A stretch of DNA of 45,924 nucleotides from Acidimicrobiales bacterium (GTDB taxonomy: Bacteria; Actinomycetota; Acidimicrobiia; Acidimicrobiales; MedAcidi-G1): assembly GCA_029242745.1 (NCBI GenBank), contig JAQWTI010000047.1, positions 1 through 45,924 on the forward strand. Direction: 5' to 3'. Shown here piece after piece: positions 24,131 to 32,184 of this stretch (positions within the stretch are counted from its first letter, which is position 1; each line of letters starts with the position of its first letter). The notes beneath the pieces are model-generated. The model saw only the letters and a program-made list of their open reading frames with translations. It was not told the DNA's origin and did not search any database. The translations under genes and the position numbers were made by a program.

Positions 24131-24909
24131 CCGCAGATCGAGTTGGTCCACTGGCCGGCTGTTCCATCGTCGTGACTCGGGCCACTAACCAGGCCAGTTC
24201 ATTATCTACCGCGCTGGCCGCGCGCGGTGCTGAGGTAATTCAGTTACCGGTTATCGCCATCGCAAAACCCACTGATGGGGGAGCGGCCCTGTCTGAAGCC
24301 ATAGATGAATCGGTTAGTGGTTCATACGAATGGATTGTTGTGACGTCGCCTAATGGGGCGCGTCTGGTGGCCGATGGTATTTCCAAGCAACTTGTTGGGG
24401 GAAGTGAGTTCTCTGTTCGCTTTGCTGCGGTCGGACCCAGGACTGCAGCCCCGCTGTTGGCTGCTGGTCATATCGTCGACCTGATTCCATTTGAGGCTTC
24501 GGCAGAGGGTTTGTTGGCTGAGTTTCCGAGACCGTCTGGTAACCGGAATCGTTTGCTGCTCGCTCGGGCTGAAACTGCCCGAGAGGTGCTACCTAAAGGC
24601 TTGCGAGCCTTTGGCTGGGAGGTCGAGGTGGTTGTCGTTTATCGGAATGTGGCCACTGATGTCGACGCAGCGACGCTGGCGGCTGCAGCCCAGGCTGACC
24701 TGATTACTTTTACGTCCGAATCCACCGTCCACCGTTACCACAGTCTTCTCGCCGGTGAACAGGTCACCCCACTTGATGCAGTTTGCATCGGATCGATCAG
24801 CGGTGCAGCGGCTCGTGACGTCGGGCATGAGGTGGTTGAGGCTGATACACAATCGGTCGAGGGTCTGGTCGCTGCGGTTGAGGGTTGGGCTAGATCCAGA
24901 GTTGACTGA
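24127..24909 (+). CDS. hemD: Uroporphyrinogen-III synthase
   Basis: A 260-residue protein with the two-lobed HemD pattern. Lobe 1 has IVVTRATNQASSLSTAL and RGAEVIQLPVIAI, followed by WIVVTSPNGARLVADG. Lobe 2 carries LLLARAETAREVLPKGL, VEVVVVYRNV and LITFTSESTVHRYHSLL. HemD sequences diverge strongly, and these semi-conserved strands plus location between hemC and hemB support the call. It closes hydroxymethylbilane with inversion of ring D. No methyltransferase domain is fused. The GTG start overlaps the hemC stop. Confidence 0.92.
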   Translation: MTADRVGPLAGCSIVVTRATNQASSLSTALAARGAEVIQLPVIAIAKPTDGGAALSEAIDESVSGSYEWIVVTSPNGARLVADGISKQLVGGSEFSVRFAAVGPRTAAPLLAAGHIVDLIPFEASAEGLLAEFPRPSGNRNRLLLARAETAREVLPKGLRAFGWEVEVVVVYRNVATDVDAATLAAAAQADLITFTSESTVHRYHSLLAGEQVTPLDAVCIGSISGAAARDVGHEVVEADTQSVEGLVAAVEGWARSRVD

Positions 24910-24945
24910 CCGGCGTTGGCGTTGACATACGTAGGCTTCAGTACT

Positions 24946-25929
24946 GTGGAATACCCCGTCTCACGACCTCGCCGTCTACGCCGCACAGCCGCCCTGCGGA
25001 GACTCGTGGCGGAGACTCGTCTTTCAGTTGATGACCTGGTTGCACCGCTATTCATCCGGGAAGGTATCGAGACCCCAAGGCCTGTGGCTTCCCTGCCTGG
25101 TGTGGTCCAGCACACTCGAGTAAGCCTCCGGTCAGAGGTAACTGAAATGCGGGACCTTGGTATCCCAGCGGTAATCCTCTTCGGGGTCCCCGAAAACAAG
25201 GATGCCTTCGGTTCAGGGGCCTGGAACCCGGACGGCATTGTTCAGGTGGCCTTGCGTGACTTACGCGACGAAGTGGGTGATGACATGGTTCTGATAGCCG
25301 ACTTATGCGTAGATGAGTACACCGACCATGGCCACTGTGGGGTGCTCGATGGTCGAGGTTCGGTCGACAACGACGCCACGCTCGAGTTGTACACCCAAAT
25401 AGCTGTAGCCCAAGCCGATGCTGGAGCGACCATTACAGCTCCCTCGGGAATGATGGATGGCCAAGTGGCGGCTATACGCGCCGCACTTGACGGTGCTGGC
25501 CATCAGCAAACGGCGATCTTGGCATATGCCGCCAAGTACGCCTCTGCCCTATACGGGCCCTTTCGCGATGCGGTAGACGTGGAGATCGTTGACGGTGGTG
25601 ATCGTCGGGGTTACCAGCAGGATCCGCCCAACGTTGGTGAAGCGCTGGTGGAAATTTTGGGTGACATTGATCAGGGCGCTGACATGGTCATGGTAAAACC
25701 GGCATTGGCATATCTGGATGTGATTGCCAAAGCACGGGCGGCTATCGACGTGCCGCTCGCTGCCTACCATGTCAGTGGCGAGTTCGCGATGGTGCAAGCA
25801 GCAGCGGCCAACGGTTGGATAGATGGTGACGCCGTTGGAATGGAGCACTTGCTCTCCATCCGCCGGGCTGGGGCCGACTTTATTCTCACCTACCTAGCCC
25901 GACGGGCCGCCGAACTACTCGGCAACTGA
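24946..25929 (+). CDS. hemB: Delta-aminolevulinic acid dehydratase (porphobilinogen synthase)
   Basis: A 327-residue HemB from GTG 24946, chosen because the family usually opens with 'P..RPRRLRRT' (here MEYPVSRPRRLRRTAALRRL); TTG 24916 would add ten residues. The metal-binding loop reads ADLCVDEYTDHGHCG, with two of the three zinc-site cysteines (Cys121, Cys131) and Asp123 in place of the middle one. The Schiff-base lysines are Lys197 (AYAAKYASALYGPF) and Lys251 (MVMVKPALAYLD). It joins two aminolevulinates into porphobilinogen. A conserved hemB position in actinobacterial hem operons. Confidence 0.95.
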   Translation: MEYPVSRPRRLRRTAALRRLVAETRLSVDDLVAPLFIREGIETPRPVASLPGVVQHTRVSLRSEVTEMRDLGIPAVILFGVPENKDAFGSGAWNPDGIVQVALRDLRDEVGDDMVLIADLCVDEYTDHGHCGVLDGRGSVDNDATLELYTQIAVAQADAGATITAPSGMMDGQVAAIRAALDGAGHQQTAILAYAAKYASALYGPFRDAVDVEIVDGGDRRGYQQDPPNVGEALVEILGDIDQGADMVMVKPALAYLDVIAKARAAIDVPLAAYHVSGEFAMVQAAAANGWIDGDAVGMEHLLSIRRAGADFILTYLARRAAELLGN

Positions 25930-25938
25930 GGAACACTG

Positions 25939-27213
25939 GTGGGCGCCAACTTCGACCTCTTCGAACGCGCACAGCGGGTTATCCCGGGAGGGGTGAACTC
26001 GCCGGTTCGGGCTTTCGGGTCTGTTGGGGGTACGCCCTACTTTGTGGACCGGGCTGATGGTCCGTACCTTTGGGATGCTGAGGGCCGCAGGTACATCGAC
26101 TACGTGCAGTCTTACGGCCCGGGCATCCTTGGACATGCTCATCCGGCAGTCGTCGAGGCCGTAACCCGTGCCGCATCGGCTGGTACCACTTACGGTGCTC
26201 CAACTGAGGCTGAGGTGGTTCTGGCTGAGATGGTTGTCGAACGGATTGCCGGACTGGAGTCCGTGCGATTCGTGTCTTCGGGCACTGAGGCCACCATGTC
26301 GGCAATTCGACTAGCCCGGGGAGCTACCGGGCGCTCGGGCATTGTGAAGTTCGCTGGCTGCTACCACGGTCATGCCGACGCGCTGCTGGCTGCCGGTGGT
26401 AGTGGCGTAGCTAATCAGGGTCTATCGGGATGCGACGGAGTTACCAGCGGTGCTGTGGCCGACACCATTGTCGCTCCGTACAACGTGGTGCCTGTTCTCG
26501 ATGACGGCGTCGCGGCAGTCATCGTGGAACCGGTTGCCGCCAACATGGGCCTAGTTGCGCCACTTGGCGGGTTCCTTGAGGGGTTGCGGACTGCATGTGA
26601 CGAGGTTGGTGCGCTGTTGATCTTCGACGAAGTCATCACTGGCTTTCGCCTAGCCCAAGGGGGGGCTGTTGAACAGTTCGGAGTAACCCCAGATTTATGG
26701 TGCTTCGGGAAAGTCATCGGTGGTGGTCTACCGGTTGGAGCCTTTGGTGGCCGGTGGGAAGTAATGGAGAATCTGGCTCCTCTAGGCGGCGTTTATCAAG
26801 GAGGAACTCTTTCAGGGAATCCGTTGGCCATGGCGGCTGGCCGCACAACACTAGAGCTGCTTGACGACGGACAATTCGACCGTCTGGCTGCCACGGCAAC
26901 CCGCTTAGCCAACGGCCTAACTGACGCATTTACATCAGCTGGGTTATCTGCAGTGATGCCCCGGGTTGGCTCTCTGCTCGGTCTGTACTTCGGTGAACGG
27001 GCACCAACTGATTTTGATGAGGCCAAGGTACTGGCCGACAACGGGATGTACCCAAAGGTGTTCCACGCGCTACTAGAACGCGGTGTGGCCTTGGCGCCGG
27101 GAGCGTACGAGGCGATATTTCCGAGTCTTGCCCACAATGAAACAGTGATCGAGGAGACCATCGAAATCGCAGCCGAGGCTGCTCTTGCCGTTTCTGTTCT
27201 AACTACCTCTTAA
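25939..27213 (+). CDS. hemL: Glutamate-1-semialdehyde 2,1-aminomutase
   Basis: A 424-residue PLP enzyme, GTG start nine bases after hemB. The opening LFERAQRVIPGGVNSPVRAF is the GSAM signature. Cofactor residues are Asp230 (LLIFDEVITGFR) and the PLP lysine Lys258 (DLWCFGKVIGGGLPVGAFGG). SSGTEATMSAIRLARG near 113-128 holds the phosphate. It turns glutamate-1-semialdehyde into 5-aminolevulinate, completing the precursor step started by HemA. It is the last gene of the operon, and its end overlaps the convergent pgi end by fifteen bases. Confidence 0.95.
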   Translation: MGANFDLFERAQRVIPGGVNSPVRAFGSVGGTPYFVDRADGPYLWDAEGRRYIDYVQSYGPGILGHAHPAVVEAVTRAASAGTTYGAPTEAEVVLAEMVVERIAGLESVRFVSSGTEATMSAIRLARGATGRSGIVKFAGCYHGHADALLAAGGSGVANQGLSGCDGVTSGAVADTIVAPYNVVPVLDDGVAAVIVEPVAANMGLVAPLGGFLEGLRTACDEVGALLIFDEVITGFRLAQGGAVEQFGVTPDLWCFGKVIGGGLPVGAFGGRWEVMENLAPLGGVYQGGTLSGNPLAMAAGRTTLELLDDGQFDRLAATATRLANGLTDAFTSAGLSAVMPRVGSLLGLYFGERAPTDFDEAKVLADNGMYPKVFHALLERGVALAPGAYEAIFPSLAHNETVIEETIEIAAEAALAVSVLTTS

Positions 27214-28779
27214 GGCTTGGAATCGGCGGAGTAGCTCAGATTTGGGTGCTATCCCGGCTGCCACATCGACGGCCATTTGCTTGCCTAACTCGACGCCCCA
27301 CTGGTCGAAGGGATTGATGTCCAGCAGAGAAGCGTTTGCGACCGTCCGGTTTTCGTAGAGGGCAATCAACTGGCCAAGCGTTGACGGTGTCAACTCGGGC
27401 ATCAAGATGGCTGTTGACGGACGATCACCGGGAAAGACCCGGTAGGCCAGCAGTTGCTCTTCGACACCGTGGGTCGTTTCTTTCTCGTTGCTGCGGCCGA
27501 AGGCCAACGCATCAGCTTGTGCTGCCAAGTTGGCCATCAGCAGATCGTTGCTCCGATACGCACTTCGGTTATCGATACTGGGTCGAGCTACGCCAATGAA
27601 GTCAACTGGGATGACATCGGTGCCCTGGTGTAGGAGTTGGAAGAAGGCGTGCTGGGCGTCGGTGCCGCTTCCGCCCCAGATCACAGCGCCGGTTGGGACG
27701 TCAGTTGGTAAGCCGTTACTGGTTACCCGCTTGCCAAGACTTTCCATCGACAGTTGTTGCAGGTGGGCGGGTAGCAGCCTGAGTCCGTGGGCATAGGGCA
27801 CTACAGCGAGTGAGGTCCGACCGAGGACTGACCGGTTCCAAAAGTCGATCAGAGCCATCAAGACGGCAGCGTTCTCGGTCACGGGGCTGGCGACTGCCTG
27901 TAAGTCGACGGTTCGCATACCGGCTAGCAACTCGGTGAAGTTGTCAGCCCCTATAGCAACCATGGCTGAAAGTCCCGTGGCTGATGAAACAGAGAAGCGG
28001 CCACCAACTGATTCTGGTACGTCGAAGATTCGATCTTCGGCAATACCGAGTGCCCGGGCCCGATCCGCCTCTGCTGTTACCGCTATCACGTGGTTAATGG
28101 CCGCGCCACCAATCCCATCGGTTAGCCAATCGGTAGCGTTGTCGAGAGCAGTCAATGTCTCGACGGTGGTGAAAGACTTAGAGCACGCCACGACCAGAGT
28201 GGTCGCCGGTTCGAGGCCGTGAAGCGCCTTGGATAGTTCGACGGTGTCCAGACCTGATGAGAATCGAACTGTTACTTCAGGCTGGCTGAGGTGGTTGAGG
28301 GCATCAGCCACGAGGGATGGACCGAGATGGCTGCCCCCGATCCCCAGGTTGACAACAGCACGAATTGGGGCACCAGTAGCCCCCATTTCTTCACCGGCGC
28401 GGATCCTTGAGGCAAGGTCCGCCATGCGGTCTCGAGTGGCGATCACATCAGTCGGTGACTCCTCGCGTGAGAGGCGCAGTGTTTGGTGCCCAGCCGGAAG
28501 GCCCTCGGTCCTATTGACCACCTCACCGGTAATCGTCTGAGTGAGAAAGCCCATGACGTCGCGCTCTTCTGCTAAGCGGACCAGAGCATCGAGCACGTCG
28601 CTGTCAAAGTGCTGACGCGACAGGTCAATCCAGAGGTCTCCCACCTGAACGGCTCGTCGGGCAGCTCGGTCAGGTTCAGAGGCGAACAATTCCGGGAGTC
28701 TGACGAGGCCGGTCTCCCGGAGCTTGATCAAAGCTTGCCACGATGGTGTGGTGGAAAGAGGTTGGCTCACGACAACCAT
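27199..28779 (-). CDS. pgi: Glucose-6-phosphate isomerase
   Basis: A 526-residue enzyme with both SIS domains. Phosphate-binding segments are VNLGIGGSHLGPSL near 144-157 and CSKSFTTVETLTAL near 200-213. The PGI signature VGGRFSVSSATGLSAM differs slightly from the common 'GGRYSLWSAIGL'. WGGSGTDAQHAFFQLLHQGTDVIPVDFIG near 370-398 has catalytic His and Glu-equivalent region; the C-terminal NPFDQWGVELGKQMA carries the Lys. It interconverts glucose- and fructose-6-phosphate. It stands alone on the minus strand, upstream neighbour at 61 bases. Confidence 0.93.
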   Translation of the reverse strand: MVVVSQPLSTTPSWQALIKLRETGLVRLPELFASEPDRAARRAVQVGDLWIDLSRQHFDSDVLDALVRLAEERDVMGFLTQTITGEVVNRTEGLPAGHQTLRLSREESPTDVIATRDRMADLASRIRAGEEMGATGAPIRAVVNLGIGGSHLGPSLVADALNHLSQPEVTVRFSSGLDTVELSKALHGLEPATTLVVACSKSFTTVETLTALDNATDWLTDGIGGAAINHVIAVTAEADRARALGIAEDRIFDVPESVGGRFSVSSATGLSAMVAIGADNFTELLAGMRTVDLQAVASPVTENAAVLMALIDFWNRSVLGRTSLAVVPYAHGLRLLPAHLQQLSMESLGKRVTSNGLPTDVPTGAVIWGGSGTDAQHAFFQLLHQGTDVIPVDFIGVARPSIDNRSAYRSNDLLMANLAAQADALAFGRSNEKETTHGVEEQLLAYRVFPGDRPSTAILMPELTPSTLGQLIALYENRTVANASLLDINPFDQWGVELGKQMAVDVAAGIAPKSELLRRFQALRGS

Positions 28780-28840
28780 TCTCGCCTGACCAGATGGCTA
28801 TCCGGGGTCATGGCGGCCAACCGGGGCATCAAACCGTTGG

Positions 28841-30121
28841 TCAGGCGTCGACTAGACGGTCAGGTACCAGACGAACCACGCCAGCGATGGCCGAGTAAGC
28901 AGCCTCAGCCATCCCCTTGTCCTCATCGCGCATCAGATTGGCCATGATTCTTAGTGCCCACTCCATCAGGGACTGGGACCGCATTCCGACCCGAGTCAAT
29001 TCCCGTATAAGTGCCGGATTGCCAATCGCCTTGGAGAAGAGCCGGGCAACCTTGAAGTAGAGCCCGTATTCCTCGTTGAGCAGATCGGGATACCGCGTCA
29101 GCACAGCGCTGTCACCTCGCGCCACTGCTTCCGCAATGAGACTGGCGGCCATTCGTCCAGTTTCGTAGGCGTAGTCGATCCCCTCCCCGTTGAACGGATT
29201 TACCGAGCCAGCAGCGTCACCGACCACTAGCCAGTTCGGCCCTGCTTTTGGCCCAACAGATCCGGCCATCGGTAGTCGCCCTCCAGTTGGAGGAGCGGTT
29301 GGGCGGGTGGGGTCAATCTGCCAGTGCTCAGGGAGTGTGCGGGCAAACTCTTCGAACAAATGGCTGGTATTGACATCCTTGTAGTCCCGGAATGTTGATA
29401 GCAGGCCTATTCCTACGTTGATGGTGCCGTTTCCCACTGGAAAGATCCAGCCATAGCCAGGCATGGCGTTGCCATCTCGGTCGCGGACGTCGAGCGAGGA
29501 CTCAATCCACGGATCATCGTGCAATGGGCTTTCGAAATAACCGCGAATGGCCATACCCATCGGGTAGGTCCGATCGCGTGCCGTACCCATCGCCCGGCCG
29601 AAGCGAGAATTGGCACCATCGGCCACCACTACGTGGTGGGCCCGGATTGTCCGTTCACTACCTAATTCCTTATCCAAGACCACTGCACCACCGATGGTGC
29701 CCGCAACTGTTCCAGCAGGAGGATCAACCGGGCGGACGGCCTCAGTACCTTGAAGGAGCGTTGCCCCTGCAGCCACTGCGTGGTCAGCCACGAAGGCATC
29801 AAGATCGCATCGGCGCACCACGTAGCCGTAGGACGGGTAGACACTGTGGTTCGGCCAGGCCATTTCGAGGGTCCGTCCGTGGGCGATAGCTCGGAGGCCA
29901 TCGAAACGGTGGTAACGCTCCAAGGTTGAGCCGAGGCCCATCTCCTCGATCTGGTGGACGGCTCTCGGCGTGAGGCCATCACCGCATGTCTTCTCTCGAG
30001 GAAAGGTCTTACGTTCAACGACAACCACGTCAAGGCCCTGTGAGGCTGCCCAGTAGGCAGTCGCAGCGCCGGCCGGACCTCCGCCGATAACCAGCAGGTC
30101 ATGAATCTTGTTGTCAGTCAT
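28841..30121 (-). CDS. Geranylgeranyl reductase family flavoprotein (MenJ-like menaquinone reductase)
   Basis: A 426-residue FAD protein. The dinucleotide motif LLVIGGGPAGAATAYWAA is at residues 9-26, followed by the acidic VVVVERKTFPREKTCGDGLTPRAV, a GGR signature. VVADGANSRFGRAMG near 166-180 and the second FAD motif WLVVGDAAGSVNPFNGEGIDYAYE near 294-317 complete the site. Members saturate isoprenoid chains. In mycobacteria MenJ (Rv0561c) reduces one bond of menaquinone next to complex I genes, and here it stands beside cytochrome and nuo operons. A menaquinone role is therefore likely, but archaeal-type lipid reductases look alike. The cytochrome c gene lies 36 bases upstream, same strand. 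Confidence 0.85.
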   Translation of the reverse strand: MTDNKIHDLLVIGGGPAGAATAYWAASQGLDVVVVERKTFPREKTCGDGLTPRAVHQIEEMGLGSTLERYHRFDGLRAIAHGRTLEMAWPNHSVYPSYGYVVRRCDLDAFVADHAVAAGATLLQGTEAVRPVDPPAGTVAGTIGGAVVLDKELGSERTIRAHHVVVADGANSRFGRAMGTARDRTYPMGMAIRGYFESPLHDDPWIESSLDVRDRDGNAMPGYGWIFPVGNGTINVGIGLLSTFRDYKDVNTSHLFEEFARTLPEHWQIDPTRPTAPPTGGRLPMAGSVGPKAGPNWLVVGDAAGSVNPFNGEGIDYAYETGRMAASLIAEAVARGDSAVLTRYPDLLNEEYGLYFKVARLFSKAIGNPALIRELTRVGMRSQSLMEWALRIMANLMRDEDKGMAEAAYSAIAGVVRLVPDRLVDA

Positions 30122-30157
30122 GGGGTTCGCGACAGCAGGCTCAGCCGCGCCGGGGGC

Positions 30158-31075
30158 TCAGCTGTCGCTGCCGTCCTCACCGACGGCAGCGAGAATGGCC
30201 TGAATCTCAGCAACAGTGAGAGTCGATGGATCAAGATGGCCTTGCAGATCAAGTTCGCCCATTTCCACGGCATATTCGATCGCTTCCGCCTGAAGAAGAG
30301 CTTCTTCAGAACCACCAAATGCGGCTCGCTCGTGCAGGACTACTCCGATTAGCTCCTCAGTAGTAAGAATGTCCGCCCATCCCGGCATTCCTCCAGCGAC
30401 GATTCGACCGCGTGCTGGATCGCCGTATGGGTTCCCAAGACCGATGCCGGCTGAGCCTTTAGCTAACCACTCAATCATGGGCTCCAGAGTAGGAAAGGTG
30501 ATCAGGACCTCTCCGTCTGCAAGTTTGTAACCGCTACCGCCGCCTCCGTTGGCTCCGTGGCAACTAGCACAGCGGGTTTCGTAGATGTGTTGTCCTTCAG
30601 CCAGAATTCCTGTGGCCTCCTGCGGTGGGCGTTCGAGCGTCCCGACGTAAGAGATGGCCCATATGGGCAGTAGCAATAATGCACCAGCTGCCCACCAAGG
30701 AATTTTCTTGCGCACATCAGCTGCCGCCATGTAGGGAGCTACTGGTTCTGGTGGGATCTCGGCTGGGGGCGTGGATTTTGTCTCAGCGACTGGGGCAGCA
30801 GGCACGGCCTCAACAGGCGCGGCTGGGCTATCGGCTGCTGGCGCATCAGCGCCAGCAGCTTTGGCCTTAGCGGCCTTGGCTCGCTTTAGAAGGTGTTCGG
30901 GTATCTCGGTCAACGTGGGCCCCGGAGGAGTCTGACGGTGCGGCGGTGTATTTGGATCCAGGCGACGACCATGTTGAGTAAGTCCAAAGCGCCGGTCTGG
31001 AACAGAAGGCAGGTTAGCGGCCGGCTGCCGGGTGCGGGCACCCTGAGCCCAGGTGTTGAACAGAGAGCTAATCAT
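30158..31075 (-). CDS. Membrane-anchored monoheme cytochrome c with IPEHL-type N-terminal module
   Basis: Up to 305 residues from ATG 31075. One membrane helix lies at about 126-145 (PWWAAGALLLLPIWAISYVG), then an outside cytochrome c domain: heme site CASCH at 169-173 and methionine ligand Met230 in VAGGMPGW. Before the helix stand a basic helix TEIPEHLLKRAKAAKAKAAG (56-75) and an Ala-Pro linker. TTG 30913, just ahead of TEIPEHL, is an alternative start (251 residues); the extra 54 residues are proline-rich and unlike anything known. It probably carries electrons from the bc complex encoded divergently at 31277. It may be co-transcribed with the reductase downstream. Confidence 0.82.
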   Translation of the reverse strand: MISSLFNTWAQGARTRQPAANLPSVPDRRFGLTQHGRRLDPNTPPHRQTPPGPTLTEIPEHLLKRAKAAKAKAAGADAPAADSPAAPVEAVPAAPVAETKSTPPAEIPPEPVAPYMAAADVRKKIPWWAAGALLLLPIWAISYVGTLERPPQEATGILAEGQHIYETRCASCHGANGGGGSGYKLADGEVLITFPTLEPMIEWLAKGSAGIGLGNPYGDPARGRIVAGGMPGWADILTTEELIGVVLHERAAFGGSEEALLQAEAIEYAVEMGELDLQGHLDPSTLTVAEIQAILAAVGEDGSDS

Positions 31076-31223
31076 GTCCTGTGCAGGTCGCTGATTTTGC
31101 TCAGATCATGATAGAAACAACCACTGGATTACCGCCGTATTTTGACTGCTGATCGGTTGGATTGACACTCTCGTATCGGTCGTCGTCACGGAGATCCAAC
31201 CGTTAGCATGGAGTGCGCACCGC

Positions 31224-31241
31224 TTGTGCACTATTTCACTA
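31224..31241. promoter_or_regulatory. Candidate Rex operator before the cytochrome bc operon
   Basis: The 18-base element TTGTGCA-CTAT-TTCACTA matches the Rex consensus TTGTGAA-N4-TTCACAA at 12 of 14 defined positions. It lies in the 201-base divergent gap between the cytochrome c gene (starts 31075) and the bc operon (starts 31277), 35-53 bases upstream of the latter's ATG and ahead of its ribosome site (GAGGGAGGG, about 31258-31266). Rex itself is encoded 10 kb away. Repression of the operon when NADH is low would fit, but no binding data exist. Confidence 0.5.
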
Positions 31242-31276
31242 AGTCCGCTTGAGCCGCCGAGGGAGGGTATGGATCG

Positions 31277-31732
31277 ATGGTCGCGTTCCTGACATCCGTT
31301 GTCGTACTGTTCATCCTTCTGGGTGGTGTCGACTGGTACCGCAAACGGACGCCAGCAGACAAGGACTTCACGTGGGGTGAGGCGATGCTCTTTGGCACCT
31401 ACGTCTTCTTCATCCTCTGGTGGGCATACGGAGTGGTACCTCACCAATGGTTGACCTGGGCTGACAGCGAACTCAATTGGCGCCCCGACCGGTTCTTAGT
31501 TGGCCCAGAACTTCCATGGACTGGTGACAAGGGCATAGTCGAGTGGGCACTCCCGTTCACTCTCACCTATCGGGCTATTCGTGATCTAGTCGCTGTCGTG
31601 ATTTATGGGATCGCCCTGGGTGGCAATGCCGCTCTATGGCGCCAGTGGCAGAATCGCGGCAAGACGGACGACACTCCGAAGCCCAAATCGGAATACGGTC
31701 GCCCACTCATTAGAGAGGGAGCTGGCGCATGA
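31277..31732 (+). CDS. Membrane protein of unknown function, first gene of the bc operon
   Basis: A 151-residue protein with a strong ribosome site nine bases before ATG 31277. Hydrophobic segments lie at about 2-19 (VAFLTSVVVLFILLGGV), 36-54 (AMLFGTYVFFILWWAYGVV) and perhaps 96-118 (YRAIRDLVAVVIYGIALGG). A Trp-rich external loop (WLTWADSELNWRPDRF) separates the second and third. No cofactor motif is present. The gene overlaps the ferredoxin start by four bases, so translation is coupled, suggesting that it anchors the ferredoxin or is a subunit of the complex. No family is recognised. Confidence 0.8.
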   Translation: MVAFLTSVVVLFILLGGVDWYRKRTPADKDFTWGEAMLFGTYVFFILWWAYGVVPHQWLTWADSELNWRPDRFLVGPELPWTGDKGIVEWALPFTLTYRAIRDLVAVVIYGIALGGNAALWRQWQNRGKTDDTPKPKSEYGRPLIREGAGA

Positions 31733-32145
31733 GTGTCACCGATGCCAATCCACCGCACCCAACGTTCGTAGATGACTATGTCCTGCGCGAGGTTGACGCG
31801 GACTGGATGACGACCAACAACCGAGTTAAGCAGTTCATTCACATTGACCAGTCTGAGTGCATAATGTGCGAAGGCTGCGTCGATATCTGTCCGTGGAAGT
31901 GCATTCACATGGTGTCCCCCGACGCAGTGGCTGAGTCAGTGGGGACTGAACAGCCGGGAGTGGACCCCAAAGACCACGTAATTTTCACCATTGACGACGA
32001 CGTGTGCACTCGGTGCGCACTTTGTGTTGATCGCTGTCCAACTGGGGTAATAATCCTTGGAAAGTGCAACGATGCACCAGCCGAGGGCGATGCCCACCAG
32101 CGGACCAATACCCACGGTTACGGCTACGGAATGCGCTTGGGTTGA
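31729..32145 (+). CDS. 2[4Fe-4S] ferredoxin-type protein
   Basis: A 138-residue protein with two full 4Fe-4S motifs. The first is Cys44, Cys47, Cys50, Cys54 (CIMCEGCVDICP). The second is Cys93, Cys96, Cys99, Cys103 (CTRCALCVDRCP). Two further cysteines (Cys58, Cys113) have no clear role. A 30-residue linker separates the motifs, longer than in small clostridial ferredoxins and closer to NuoI-like or dehydrogenase subunits. A Gly/Tyr-rich tail ends the chain. It has no signal or helix, so it acts on the cytoplasmic side. Encoded between a membrane protein and a b6-type cytochrome b, it may give electrons to that complex; this is inference. Confidence 0.88.
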   Translation: MSVTDANPPHPTFVDDYVLREVDADWMTTNNRVKQFIHIDQSECIMCEGCVDICPWKCIHMVSPDAVAESVGTEQPGVDPKDHVIFTIDDDVCTRCALCVDRCPTGVIILGKCNDAPAEGDAHQRTNTHGYGYGMRLG

Positions 32146-32184
32146 TGAACACAGCTACGAGAGTTTCAGAGGAGAGCGGACATC

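Noticed and set aside
24946-25929. Loss of the middle zinc cysteine in HemB as a sign of unusual metal use
   Set aside because: An Asp at this position with the other two cysteines kept is, as far as I know, common in actinobacterial HemB, so it is not remarkable.
31142-31190. TTGACT/TTGACA boxes as sigma70 -35 elements for the bc operon
   Set aside because: No acceptable -10 box lies 16-18 bases downstream of either, so a promoter cannot be placed from sequence alone.
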